DNA from: an uncultured Bacilli bacterium
Lineage (GTDB): Bacteria; Bacillota_I; Bacilli_A; RF39; UBA660
Direction of reading: 5' to 3'
Assembly: GCA_947632295.1 (NCBI GenBank)
Contig: CANROQ010000005.1
Span: 1 to 18,542 of the forward strand
DNA length: 18,542 nt
Within the stretch, counting starts at the first letter, position 1. Each line of letters opens with the position of its first letter. Positions 6,152-14,102 of this stretch are shown one piece after another. Under the pieces are notes generated by a model that did not search any database, was not told the DNA's origin, and saw only the letters and a program-made list of their open reading frames with translations. Both the position numbers and the translations under genes were made by a program.

Positions 6152-7975
6152 ATGTGTGGATTTGTAGGATTTGTCGATAAATTAGAAAATAAAAAAGATG
6201 TTGTTAAAGCCATGGCTGATATTATCAAGCATCGTGGACCTGATTCCGATGGTTATTTTTGTGATGATAATGTTGCTTTAGGGTTTCGAAGATTAAGTAT
6301 CATCGATTTAAATAACGGTACGCAGCCAATTTATAACGAGGATAATACTCGTGTTATTGTTTTTAATGGTGAAATTTATAATTATCAAGAATTACGTCAA
6401 GATTTAGTTCAAAAAGGTCATACTTTTAAAACAGAAACTGATACAGAAGTTTTGTTGCATGGTTATGAAGAATATAAGGAAGAAATATTACCAAAATTAA
6501 GAGGAATGTTTGCTTTTGTAATTTATGATACAAATAGTAAAGAATTATTTGCGGCTCGTGATTTTTATGGTATCAAACCTTTTTATTATTATTTAAATGA
6601 TGATGAGTTTTTATTTTCTTCAGAAATAAAAAGTTTTCTTGCTCATCCAAATTTTAAAAAAGAATTAAATAAAGAAATGTTAGAATATTATCTAACTTAT
6701 CAATATAGTGTTTCGGAAGATACTTTCTTTAAATGGGTATATAAATTAAGACCAGGTCATTTCTTAAAATATAAAGATAATAAATTAGAAATAAAAAAAT
6801 ACTATGAATTAAGTTTTGATGCGGATGATACTAAAACGATGGAAGAATGGGAAAAAGGTATTAGAGAAAAATTAGACGATTCGATTAAAGCCCATAAAAT
6901 AAGTGATGTTGAAGTTGGTTCATTTTTATCAAGTGGAGTTGATTCTTCTTTAATTGCGACTTTAAGTGATGTTGATAAGACCTTTACAGTTGGATTCGAA
7001 AATAAAAATTATAGTGAAATTGATTATGCTAAAGATTTATCAGAAAAAATCGAAACACAAAATATTAGTAAAGTCATAACTAAAGAAGAATACTTTGATA
7101 GTATTTCTGATATTATGTATTATATGGATGAACCTTTGGCTGATCCATCTTGTATTGCTTTATATTTTGTGGCAAAAATTGCTTCGCAAAATGTAAAAGT
7201 AGCACTTTCGGGTGAGGGTTCTGATGAAATATTTGGTGGTTATAATATTTATTCGGAACCATATACTTGGAGTTGGTATTATAAAGTACCTTTTCCAATT
7301 AGAAAATTGATTGGAAATTTCGCTTCATTATTTAAACATAAAAGAGGCATTAATTTTTTAATTCGTCGTGGTCAAAAATTAGAAGATAGATATGTTGGTA
7401 ATGCTTTTATCTTCAATAATAAAGAAGTTAAAAAAATTCTTGCTTATAAACCTTATCATAATGGCTATCAACAATTGACTAAACCTTATTATGATAAAGT
7501 TAAAGATAAAGATGATGTTACAAAAATGCAGTATATCGATTTTAATTTTTGGTTAATTGGTGACATTTTACTTAAAGCTGATAAAATGAGTATGGCTAAT
7601 TCCTTAGAAGTTAGAGTTCCATATTTAGATAGAATTGTGATAGATTATGCTAGAAGGTTGCCAACTAAATATAAAGTTGATAAGACAACTACCAAAAAAT
7701 GTTTTAGACGTGTTGCAGGTGAAGTATTAGATGATAAAGTATCTAATAAGAAGAAATTAGGTTTTCCAGTACCTATTAGAAATTGGATAAAAGATGATGA
7801 TATTTACGATAAAATTAAAACTCGTTTTTTAAATGCTAGTGAATTTTTTAATACGAGTGAAATTGTTAAGTTATTAGATGATCACCGAAAGGGTGAATAT
7901 GATAATAGCCGAAAAATTTGGACTATCTATATCTTTTTAGTTTGGTATGATAGGTATTTTGCGACTAATGAATGA
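6152..7975 (+). CDS. asnB: Asparagine synthase (glutamine-hydrolysing)
   Basis: The 607-aa cytoplasmic amidotransferase transfers glutamine amide nitrogen to a carboxylate, classically aspartate to asparagine with ATP. The start is placed at 6152, not the in-frame ATG at 6104. It follows GGAGGCGG and gives Met-Cys-Gly, so that Cys2 becomes the N-terminal nucleophile. The glutaminase domain (about 2-190) shows CGFVGF, HRGPDSDG, FNGEIYNY and AARDFYGIKPFYY. The synthetase domain has the PP-loop SSGVDSSL near residue 260, LSGEGSDEIFGGY near 350 and MANSLEVRVPYLD. Length and motifs are complete. Some AsnB proteins of Gram-positives instead amidate meso-DAP in peptidoglycan. The neighbouring DAP-type murE makes that an open alternative for this copy. 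Confidence 0.93.
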   Translation: MCGFVGFVDKLENKKDVVKAMADIIKHRGPDSDGYFCDDNVALGFRRLSIIDLNNGTQPIYNEDNTRVIVFNGEIYNYQELRQDLVQKGHTFKTETDTEVLLHGYEEYKEEILPKLRGMFAFVIYDTNSKELFAARDFYGIKPFYYYLNDDEFLFSSEIKSFLAHPNFKKELNKEMLEYYLTYQYSVSEDTFFKWVYKLRPGHFLKYKDNKLEIKKYYELSFDADDTKTMEEWEKGIREKLDDSIKAHKISDVEVGSFLSSGVDSSLIATLSDVDKTFTVGFENKNYSEIDYAKDLSEKIETQNISKVITKEEYFDSISDIMYYMDEPLADPSCIALYFVAKIASQNVKVALSGEGSDEIFGGYNIYSEPYTWSWYYKVPFPIRKLIGNFASLFKHKRGINFLIRRGQKLEDRYVGNAFIFNNKEVKKILAYKPYHNGYQQLTKPYYDKVKDKDDVTKMQYIDFNFWLIGDILLKADKMSMANSLEVRVPYLDRIVIDYARRLPTKYKVDKTTTKKCFRRVAGEVLDDKVSNKKKLGFPVPIRNWIKDDDIYDKIKTRFLNASEFFNTSEIVKLLDDHRKGEYDNSRKIWTIYIFLVWYDRYFATNE

Positions 7976-7996
7976 TAGTTAAGTCTATCATTTTTG
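7971..7996 (+). terminator. Rho-independent terminator of asnB
   Basis: ATGATAG (7972-7978) pairs with CTATCAT (7985-7991) around TTAAGT, followed by a T-run. It overlaps the TGA stop. Confidence 0.75.
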
Positions 7997-7997
7997 T

Positions 7998-8026
7998 TTG
8001 CTTAAATTTTTGTTATGTAGTACAAT
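7998..8026 (+). promoter_or_regulatory. Promoter of murE
   Basis: TTGCTT (7998-8003), a 17-nt spacer and TACAAT (8021-8026). The leader of about 70 nt contains a perfect 16-nt palindrome, TTTTAATATATTAAAA, at 8054-8069. Confidence 0.55.
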
Positions 8027-8101
8027 TTAAATAGTTAGAATAAAAGTAAAAAGTTTTAATATATTAAAATGACTAGGTTGATTTTAGAAAAGAGGAAATT
8101 T

Positions 8102-9466
8102 ATGAGTATTCAAGTCGATTCACGAAAAATAAAACAAGGTGATATTTTTGTTGCGATTAAAGGCCTAAATACCGATGGTCATGATTTTATCGAAAAAGCA
8201 ATTGAAAATGGTGCTTCAAAAATTATTGCTGAAAAAGGTAATTATAGTGTACCTACACAAATTGTTCCTGATACAAGAGAATATTTGGCTAATTTGCTAA
8301 AAGAACAGTATAAAGAGTCTTTATCGCAAATTAAATTTATTGGAATAACAGGAACTAATGGTAAAACTACTAGTTGTTATTTGATTTATCAAGCCTTAAA
8401 ATTGTTAGGAGTTAAAGTTGCTTATATTGGAACGATTGGTTTTTATGTAGATAATAAAGTTAAGGACTTAGATAATACGACACCGGATTTAATTGAATTA
8501 TATGATATGTTTGACTATTGTATTAAAAATAATGTTAAAGTTATTGCGATGGAAGTAAGTAGCCATGCACTAGCTTTAAATCGTGTAATGGGTATTGAAT
8601 TTGATTATGCTGCATTTACAAATTTAACACAAGATCATTTAGATTTTCATGGTAATTTAGGAAATTATAAGATGGCTAAATTAAAATTATTTGAAAATTT
8701 ACGAAATGAAAAAATTGCGGTTATTAATGGTGATGATCCATATTATAAAGATTTTTGTTTAGATAGTAATAACAATATCATTTATGGCACTTCAAATTAT
8801 TCTGATTTTAGAATCTTATCTTACACATTACATATTGATGCTTGTGAATTTTGGGTTTTACATGAAAATAAAAAATATCATGTTAGATTAAATATACCTG
8901 GTAAATATAATATCTATAATTATATGAATTTACTTATAATTTTAAATAAAATGGGTTATAGTTTAGAGAAAATAATAGAATTATCATCAAGTCTTAAAGC
9001 ACCTAATGGACGTTTTGAAATGTTAAAATATAAAAATTCAGTTATAATTATCGATTATGCTCATACGCCTGATGCAGTATTAAATATAATTGATAATGTT
9101 TTAGAATATAAAAAGGGTAAAATTATTACAATAATCGGTTGTGGTGGTGATAGGGATCGTACTAAAAGACCAATTATGGGTTCTATTGCAACTGAAAAAT
9201 CCGATTTTGTCATTTTTACTGATGATAATCCTCGAACTGAAGATGAAAAAGTCATTATGAATGATATTGTAAGTGGTCTTGTTAGGGATAATTATTTAAT
9301 TAAGTATGATAGAAAAGAAGCGATAGAATCAGGTATAAATATGCTTGATGATAATGATATTTTATTGATATTAGGTAAAGGACATGAAGATTATCAAGTG
9401 ATTGGTCATGAAAAAATTCATTTTAGTGATTTAGAAACTGCACAAAATTATATTAAAACTATATAA
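8102..9466 (+). CDS. murE: UDP-MurNAc-tripeptide synthetase MurE, short N-terminus
   Basis: Mur ligase that adds the third stem-peptide residue to UDP-MurNAc-L-Ala-D-Glu in the cytoplasm, using ATP. The start at 8102 is chosen because AGAGG lies 6 nt upstream; an in-frame ATG at 8069 has no such site. Motifs are DSRKIKQGDIFVAIKG at the N-terminus, P-loop GITGTNGKTT (81-90), TTPDL, MEVSSHAL, DHLDFHG, YAHTPD (from 319) and GCGGDRDRTKRP. DNPR at 375-378 is the signature of meso-diaminopimelate-adding enzymes, in contrast to lysine-adding ones. At 454 aa it lacks about 25 residues that normally precede the DSR motif, and a stop codon closes the frame upstream of 8069. It probably shares a transcript with the next gene (14-nt gap). 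Confidence 0.93.
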   Translation: MSIQVDSRKIKQGDIFVAIKGLNTDGHDFIEKAIENGASKIIAEKGNYSVPTQIVPDTREYLANLLKEQYKESLSQIKFIGITGTNGKTTSCYLIYQALKLLGVKVAYIGTIGFYVDNKVKDLDNTTPDLIELYDMFDYCIKNNVKVIAMEVSSHALALNRVMGIEFDYAAFTNLTQDHLDFHGNLGNYKMAKLKLFENLRNEKIAVINGDDPYYKDFCLDSNNNIIYGTSNYSDFRILSYTLHIDACEFWVLHENKKYHVRLNIPGKYNIYNYMNLLIILNKMGYSLEKIIELSSSLKAPNGRFEMLKYKNSVIIIDYAHTPDAVLNIIDNVLEYKKGKIITIIGCGGDRDRTKRPIMGSIATEKSDFVIFTDDNPRTEDEKVIMNDIVSGLVRDNYLIKYDRKEAIESGINMLDDNDILLILGKGHEDYQVIGHEKIHFSDLETAQNYIKTI

Positions 9467-9480
9467 AAGGATTATTTTTA

Positions 9481-11232
9481 ATGTATAAAAAATTTATATT
9501 ATTTATTTTTCTTGTACTTGATTTATTTTTATCATTAATTTTTTATATTATAAATCATTATTTTTATAATATAGTAGAATATTCGGCACTTAATATTTCA
9601 ATTGTAATAGAATTAATTTCTTTAATAATATTAAAATTAAATAAACAAAAAAATTATAATTTAAATAAAAAAAATATATTGATTTGTATTATTTTGACCA
9701 TGCTATTTTTAATTATTTTACCTATAAATGAATTACTTTTGAATTTGAATTATACTAAAAATGTTTTTTATTTTATTTATGCGATTATCCATATAATTAT
9801 ATTTATTTTATCTATTTTTATTTGTTTATTAAAATTATTTCAATTTACAATTAGCAGTAATAGTAGTATTAAAATTAGAAAAAAAATTATATTAGGAAGT
9901 ATGATTTGCTTTTTAATACTTATTATTTTATATATTTGTTCAAGTAATACAGGTTATTATGATAGTGATTTTTTATTTATTTATAATCATAATATGTCAG
10001 ATATTTCTAATTGGCATACATTTGCGTATACGATTTTTGTAAACATAATTAAATATATGTTTCATTCACCTTTTTTAATAATTATAATACAATCAATGCT
10101 ATGGCTTTTTAATTTATATTATTCATTAAAAATAATAGATAGACAAACTAAAAATGCTAAATTATTAATATTGTTTTCGATTTTTCAAATATTATTATTA
10201 GTTGGTTTTAAGCAAAATATATTTTTATGGAAAGATACAATTTTTTGTAATGGTTTGTATTTATTATGTTTAGTTTTGTTAGATATTGTTTTATCTAAAA
10301 ATGTTAATATAAAAAAAATGATTATATTTTTAGTTTCTAATTTTATTGTATCAAATTTTAGACATGCTGGTATATTAATAACAGTATTTTCGATGTTAGG
10401 TTTATTTCTATATTTTAAAAAAAATTTAATGATAAAAAAATATTTAATATTATTATTTTTATATTTATTTAATATAATGTTATTTTTTATGATAGGTATT
10501 TTGGGTAAAAATGTATTTAAGATTTCTTCATTTCCTAATTATATAACATATACAGTTCCAATTTATCAAGTTGGTACATTTATAAACAATAATTATAATT
10601 TTAATACTGAAGAGATAAAATATCTAGAAAAACTTTTTCCATTAGAAGTTTGGAAGGATAAATATATTAAATATGATGGCGATTCTTTATCAAGATTATG
10701 GTCTATACCACATCAATATTCTATTAATATGTTAAATTTTAATTATAGGAATTTATTAAATTTAAACTTAAAGTTATTTATTGATAGACCAGTATTTTAT
10801 TTAAATTCATTATTAGAATTGCAAAATACTTTGTGGCGTATTACGCCGGTTTCATCTCCTTATTATGGCTTTTTTTGGAGTGATGATACTTCTTCCCTTA
10901 TTTTTAATGATAATGGTAAAAAGGATGTTTTGACATATAAAAAAGGCATAACTTTTAATATAGTATCTAAAATTGAAAATATGTTATTTAATAATAGTTT
11001 ATTATTTAGTATAAAAAGTCATGGAGGTTTTGCGATATATATTTTGTTAATATGTACTATATTATGTATTTATAATAAAAATTTTGATTTATTAATATAT
11101 TTTTTACCATTGATAATATGGTGGTTATTGCTTATGTTAAGTATGCCAATATCGATAACAAGATATATAATTATTTTTGTAATTAGTTTTCCATTAATAC
11201 TATGTTTAACTTTATCTACTAAGAAGCAATGA
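9481..11232 (+). CDS. Polytopic membrane protein, GT-C/DUF6020-like
   Basis: The 583-aa protein has about a dozen hydrophobic segments: four before residue 150, several at 190-350 and three at the C-terminus. Between them lies a hydrophilic region of about 130 residues (roughly 355-490). An extracytoplasmic loop after the fourth segment contains GYYDSD and then SNWHTFAYT. The acidic first loop followed by a W-H motif and the late ITRY before the last helix resemble DUF6020-type proteins and other GT-C-fold glycosyltransferases that use lipid-linked sugars. This is a family-level resemblance, not a firm assignment. The gene follows murE by 14 nt with AAAAGG as ribosome site, so it may act on the envelope. 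Base composition is even more AT-rich than its neighbours, as expected for a membrane protein. Confidence 0.6.
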   Translation: MYKKFILFIFLVLDLFLSLIFYIINHYFYNIVEYSALNISIVIELISLIILKLNKQKNYNLNKKNILICIILTMLFLIILPINELLLNLNYTKNVFYFIYAIIHIIIFILSIFICLLKLFQFTISSNSSIKIRKKIILGSMICFLILIILYICSSNTGYYDSDFLFIYNHNMSDISNWHTFAYTIFVNIIKYMFHSPFLIIIIQSMLWLFNLYYSLKIIDRQTKNAKLLILFSIFQILLLVGFKQNIFLWKDTIFCNGLYLLCLVLLDIVLSKNVNIKKMIIFLVSNFIVSNFRHAGILITVFSMLGLFLYFKKNLMIKKYLILLFLYLFNIMLFFMIGILGKNVFKISSFPNYITYTVPIYQVGTFINNNYNFNTEEIKYLEKLFPLEVWKDKYIKYDGDSLSRLWSIPHQYSINMLNFNYRNLLNLNLKLFIDRPVFYLNSLLELQNTLWRITPVSSPYYGFFWSDDTSSLIFNDNGKKDVLTYKKGITFNIVSKIENMLFNNSLLFSIKSHGGFAIYILLICTILCIYNKNFDLLIYFLPLIIWWLLLMLSMPISITRYIIIFVISFPLILCLTLSTKKQ

Positions 11233-11245
11233 TAATAATTAAAAT

Positions 11246-11271
11246 AAAAAAGTAGATTATCTACTTTTTTT
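11246..11271. terminator. Bidirectional terminator between membrane-protein gene and coat-like gene
   Basis: A perfect 11-bp stem, AAAAAAGTAGA (11246-11256) with TCTACTTTTTT (11260-11270), has a 3-nt loop. It can serve both convergent genes and overlaps the 3' end of the minus-strand gene. Confidence 0.85.
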
Positions 11272-11602
11272 AAACGATATGATAGTTACCACTAGAATAT
11301 TGTGTCGAATTAAATGCTGAGCCACTAATAGTATTTATCGAACTTTCTAATTTAGAAACACGGGCTTCTAAATTATTGATTTGTCTTTGAATTTGTGTCA
11401 TTTGCTGTTCAATGGTATTGGAACTAACAGAATCTTGCATATTTGTTGTTTGATATTGCATTGGAATTTGAACATTGCCAGGTGCCATCATTGGTGGAAC
11501 TATACCTGGTTGGATAATCCCTGGTTGCATCATTGGACCAACTTGTGGATATGGTTGATAAACAGGATATGCTGTCATACCACAATCTCTATCTTTTTTC
11601 AC
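11270..11602 (-). CDS. Small Pro/Met/Gln-rich coiled-coil protein, possible spore coat protein
   Basis: I do not recognise a named family for this 110-aa protein. The first 55 residues are low-complexity with Pro, Met, Gln, Gly and Tyr repeats (VYQPYPQVGPMMQPG, IVPPMMAPG). Residues about 60-95 form a heptad-like helix (IEQQMTQIQRQINNLEARVSKLESSI). The tail is Ser/Asn-rich. There is no signal peptide or TM segment. Such a composition is common in spore coat and exosporium proteins, and sspI nearby shows a sporulation background, so a coat role is a reasonable inference but not shown. The start is GTG at 11602-11600, behind AAAGGAGAG at a good distance on the minus strand. Confidence 0.7.
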   Translation of the reverse strand: MKKDRDCGMTAYPVYQPYPQVGPMMQPGIIQPGIVPPMMAPGNVQIPMQYQTTNMQDSVSSNTIEQQMTQIQRQINNLEARVSKLESSINTISGSAFNSTQYSSGNYHIV

Positions 11603-11621
11603 TTTACACTCTCCTTTAAGT

Positions 11622-11675
11622 ATTCTAATTAATTATATGCTTTTATCATAAATATGTGATATAATTAATTAGAAT
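11622..11675. promoter_or_regulatory. Divergent promoters inside a perfect 17-bp inverted repeat
   Basis: ATTCTAATTAATTATAT (11622-11638) and ATATAATTAATTAGAAT (11659-11675) are perfect inverted arms around a 20-nt spacer. Each arm supplies a TATAAT box for the outward-facing gene. The plus strand has extended -10 TGATATAAT (11657-11665) for trmB. The minus strand has GCATATAAT for the coat-like gene, with ATCACA 17 nt upstream as a possible -35. The minus -10 also reads CATATAAT, close to the sigma-E form CATACAAT. Confidence 0.65.
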
Positions 11676-11687
11676 GTGGGTGTTTTA

Positions 11688-12317
11688 ATGCGACTTAGAA
11701 AAGTTAAAGATGCGGAAAAGAAAATAGAAAATTCAAAATATATAATAAATAATCCAAGTGATTTTAGTGGTCAATTTAGTAATATTTTTAAAAATAATAA
11801 TCCTATATATGTGGAAATTGGAATGGGAAAGGGTAACTTTATTATTCAAAATGCTCTAAAATATACTGATATAAATTTTATTGGTATTGAAAAATTTGAT
11901 AGTGTAATGGTAAGAGCAATTGAAAAATTAAATGAATTAGATATTCCAAATTTGAGGCTTATTAAAATGGATGCTTTAGAAATTGATAATATTTTTAATA
12001 AAGAAATCGATTGCCTTTATTTAAACTTTTCTGATCCATGGCCTAAAAAGCGACATACTAATCGTCGTTTGACAAGTCCTATTTTCTTAAAAAAATATGA
12101 TGTAATTTTTAAAAATACTAATAAAATTATCATGAAAACTGATAATCGTCATTTATTTGAATATTCATTAAAATCGTTTGTGGATTATGGCTATAAAATA
12201 GGCGATATTAGCCTAGATTTGTATGATGATGATATTTCTAAAAATATTCCAACTGAATATGAAACTAAATTTGTATCACAAGGTATGATAATTTATTATG
12301 TAGAGGTCAATAAATAG
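11688..12317 (+). CDS. trmB: tRNA (guanine-N7-)-methyltransferase
   Basis: The 209-aa SAM-dependent enzyme forms m7G46 in the tRNA variable loop. Motifs are VEIGMGKGNF (SAM-binding loop), FIGIEKFDSV, NFSDPWPKKRHTNRRL (family signature and tRNA/SAM contact), MKTDNRHLFEYS and a C-terminal TEYETKFVSQG. The start is set at ATG 11688 (MRLRKV, as in Bacillus TrmB, which begins MRLR). The upstream in-frame GTG at 11676 would put the start at the edge of the inverted repeat. The ribosome site GGGTG is modest. Length is normal and all motifs are intact. Confidence 0.95.
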   Translation: MRLRKVKDAEKKIENSKYIINNPSDFSGQFSNIFKNNNPIYVEIGMGKGNFIIQNALKYTDINFIGIEKFDSVMVRAIEKLNELDIPNLRLIKMDALEIDNIFNKEIDCLYLNFSDPWPKKRHTNRRLTSPIFLKKYDVIFKNTNKIIMKTDNRHLFEYSLKSFVDYGYKIGDISLDLYDDDISKNIPTEYETKFVSQGMIIYYVEVNK

Positions 12318-12353
12318 TTTTTAGTAAAAAAACTTTATTTAATTATATATTTT

Positions 12354-12376
12354 TGTTATACTTATAATAGAGTGGT
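12354..12376 (+). promoter_or_regulatory. Extended -10 promoter of the lipoprotein operon
   Basis: TGTTATACT (12354-12362) is an extended -10 box; an overlapping TATAAT at 12363-12368 is the alternative. The ribosome site GTGGTG precedes ATG 12382. Confidence 0.5.
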
Positions 12377-12381
12377 GAAAT

Positions 12382-12987
12382 ATGAAAAAAATAATTGTAA
12401 CTGCGTTATGTTTAATTCTAATGACTGGTTGTACAATTGTTAGAATTGATACAAGTAATATTGATAATATTATTGATGTTGTTTTATCTAAAGATAATAA
12501 ATTGTATAATCGCGTTGGTAAAGGTTATAAATATTATGTACCACGAGGTATGAATTATATTGATACAATTGAATTAAATGACAAATTATATTCTAATGGT
12601 TATTATTATTATCTTTATATTGATGTTATTAGTTATTATAATAAAATTGATTTTGATTATAAAGAAAATAGCGATGCATATTATTCAAGATATATTGATA
12701 TTAATGGTAAAAAAGGTTATTTGGAAATTAATAAAGTAGGTAATCGTTATTTAATTGAATTTATGTATAATTACGCTAAAATAGAAGCATTGGTTTATGA
12801 GGAAGATATAAATTCGGTTGTCTTAAATTCAACATATATTTTGTCGACAATTAAATTTAATAAAAATGTAATAAAATTGATGCTTAATGATGAATATTTT
12901 ATAAATAAAGAGGAAAAATATGATATTTTTACATCTAAAGTTGGAACAACAAATAATTTAGAATACGAATATGAAAATAAGGAATAA
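12382..12987 (+). CDS. Putative lipoprotein of unknown function
   Basis: The 201-aa protein has a lipoprotein signal peptide: basic MKK, a hydrophobic stretch, and lipobox LMTGC with the lipidated Cys at residue 17. The mature part is Tyr-, Asn- and Asp-rich (YKYYVPRGMNYIDTIELND, then YYYYLYIDV) and looks like one alpha/beta domain followed by a polar tail. It should be anchored to the outer face of the membrane. I know no named family for it. It is the first gene of a probable four-gene operon with an acidic disordered protein, a DUF948-like protein and a YtxH protein (gaps or overlaps of 11, -1 and -11 nt), which suggests an envelope-related job. Confidence 0.75.
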   Translation: MKKIIVTALCLILMTGCTIVRIDTSNIDNIIDVVLSKDNKLYNRVGKGYKYYVPRGMNYIDTIELNDKLYSNGYYYYLYIDVISYYNKIDFDYKENSDAYYSRYIDINGKKGYLEINKVGNRYLIEFMYNYAKIEALVYEEDINSVVLNSTYILSTIKFNKNVIKLMLNDEYFINKEEKYDIFTSKVGTTNNLEYEYENKE

Positions 12988-12998
12988 GGTGAATTTAA

Positions 12999-14102
12999 AT
13001 GGGATTATTAGATAAATTTAAAAATATGTTTACAGAAGAAGTAGAAGAGGAAGAAGAGGTTGTCGAAGCTGCTCCTCAAATTAAACCAAATATAGTAGAG
13101 CAGCCAGAAATTAAAAAACGAAAAGTGGAATATGAGCCTCCTGTTCAAGTATCGAGAACGAGGATGTCATCGCAAATGGAAAATGAAGCTTTAGTTAAAA
13201 AGTATGTGATGGAAGAAGAACCTATTAAACATGAAGAAAAAAAGGTGGCACCAGTTGAAGAAAAGAAAGTATTAAAACGTGAAGAAAAATTTGTTTTTCC
13301 TGTTTATTTTGACGATAAAGATTTTGAAAAAATAGAAGAAAAACCAAAGAAAGTCGAACCAAAAAAGGAACCACCAAAAAAAGAAGTATATGGAACAAAA
13401 ATTGAACAAAAGGAAACACCTAAAGTTTTCAAACCTACTCCAATTATTTCACCAATTTATGGTGTACTTGATAAAAATTATAGTAAAGAAGATATTTCTT
13501 CTAAAAAAGTGGTTCATACTGAATATCGAGATCCTTCAAAGCCTTTGACAATCGATGATGTAAGAAGAAAGGCTTATGGTACATTAGAAGATGATTTAGA
13601 AAAATCTTTATTTGCAAAATCTTCAATTTTTATGGAACCAGATACGAATAAAGAGGAAAAAGAAGAAAATGAACATAATCTATTGACCGATTTAGTTGAT
13701 GATAATGAATATAATAGTATTGATGAATTTTTAAATACTCCAACTGAAGAATATAAGAGTAAACATGGACAAGTTGAAGAAAAAGATGATATTGAGAGTG
13801 CTTTAGATGATTTGGAAAAAGTTACAACTAAGAAACTAAATAAAACTGAAAAAGTAGATGAGTATGATGATGAAACATTGGATGATTTACTTGCAAAAGC
13901 TGCATTTGATGAAAATGAAGAGGAAAATTTAACTGAAGAAGAAAATTCAAATGAAGAAATTTCTAATGATAAAGATTTAGATGATTATATTATGAATAAT
14001 ACTATTGAAAATGAAGAAAATAAAGATGAGGATGAAGATTTAACACAAAGTGATTTATTTAACTTAATTGATTCGATGTATGAGAAAGGTGAAGATGAAT
14101 AG
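12999..14102 (+). CDS. Long acidic, mostly disordered protein with short conserved-looking motifs
   Basis: The 367-aa soluble protein has no signal peptide or TM. It begins with a likely amphipathic helix (MGLLDKFKNMFTEE), comparable in position and style to membrane-targeting helices of SepF or FtsA. It continues with Glu/Lys/Pro-rich linkers (KKVEPKKEPPKKEVYG). A more ordered stretch near residues 140-205 contains FKPTPIISPIYGVLDKNY and LTIDDVRRKAYGTLEDDLEK. The C-terminal 150 residues are very acidic with repeated D-D-L/LDDL pieces and end in a short helix (SDLFNLIDSMYEKG). Such linear motifs in disordered chains usually bind partner proteins. I do not recognise a named family; a cytoplasmic scaffold or division-associated protein is my inference. 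The ribosome site AAGGTGA fits the ATG at 12999. The stop overlaps the next start by 1 nt. Confidence 0.72.
   Translation: MGLLDKFKNMFTEEVEEEEEVVEAAPQIKPNIVEQPEIKKRKVEYEPPVQVSRTRMSSQMENEALVKKYVMEEEPIKHEEKKVAPVEEKKVLKREEKFVFPVYFDDKDFEKIEEKPKKVEPKKEPPKKEVYGTKIEQKETPKVFKPTPIISPIYGVLDKNYSKEDISSKKVVHTEYRDPSKPLTIDDVRRKAYGTLEDDLEKSLFAKSSIFMEPDTNKEEKEENEHNLLTDLVDDNEYNSIDEFLNTPTEEYKSKHGQVEEKDDIESALDDLEKVTTKKLNKTEKVDEYDDETLDDLLAKAAFDENEEENLTEEENSNEEISNDKDLDDYIMNNTIENEENKDEDEDLTQSDLFNLIDSMYEKGEDE

Noticed and set aside
11381..11632. Plus-strand His/Trp/Asn-rich frame opposite the coat-like gene
   Set aside because: Its composition is an antisense artefact of Pro/Met/Gln repeats; it has no ribosome site and runs through the minus-strand leader.
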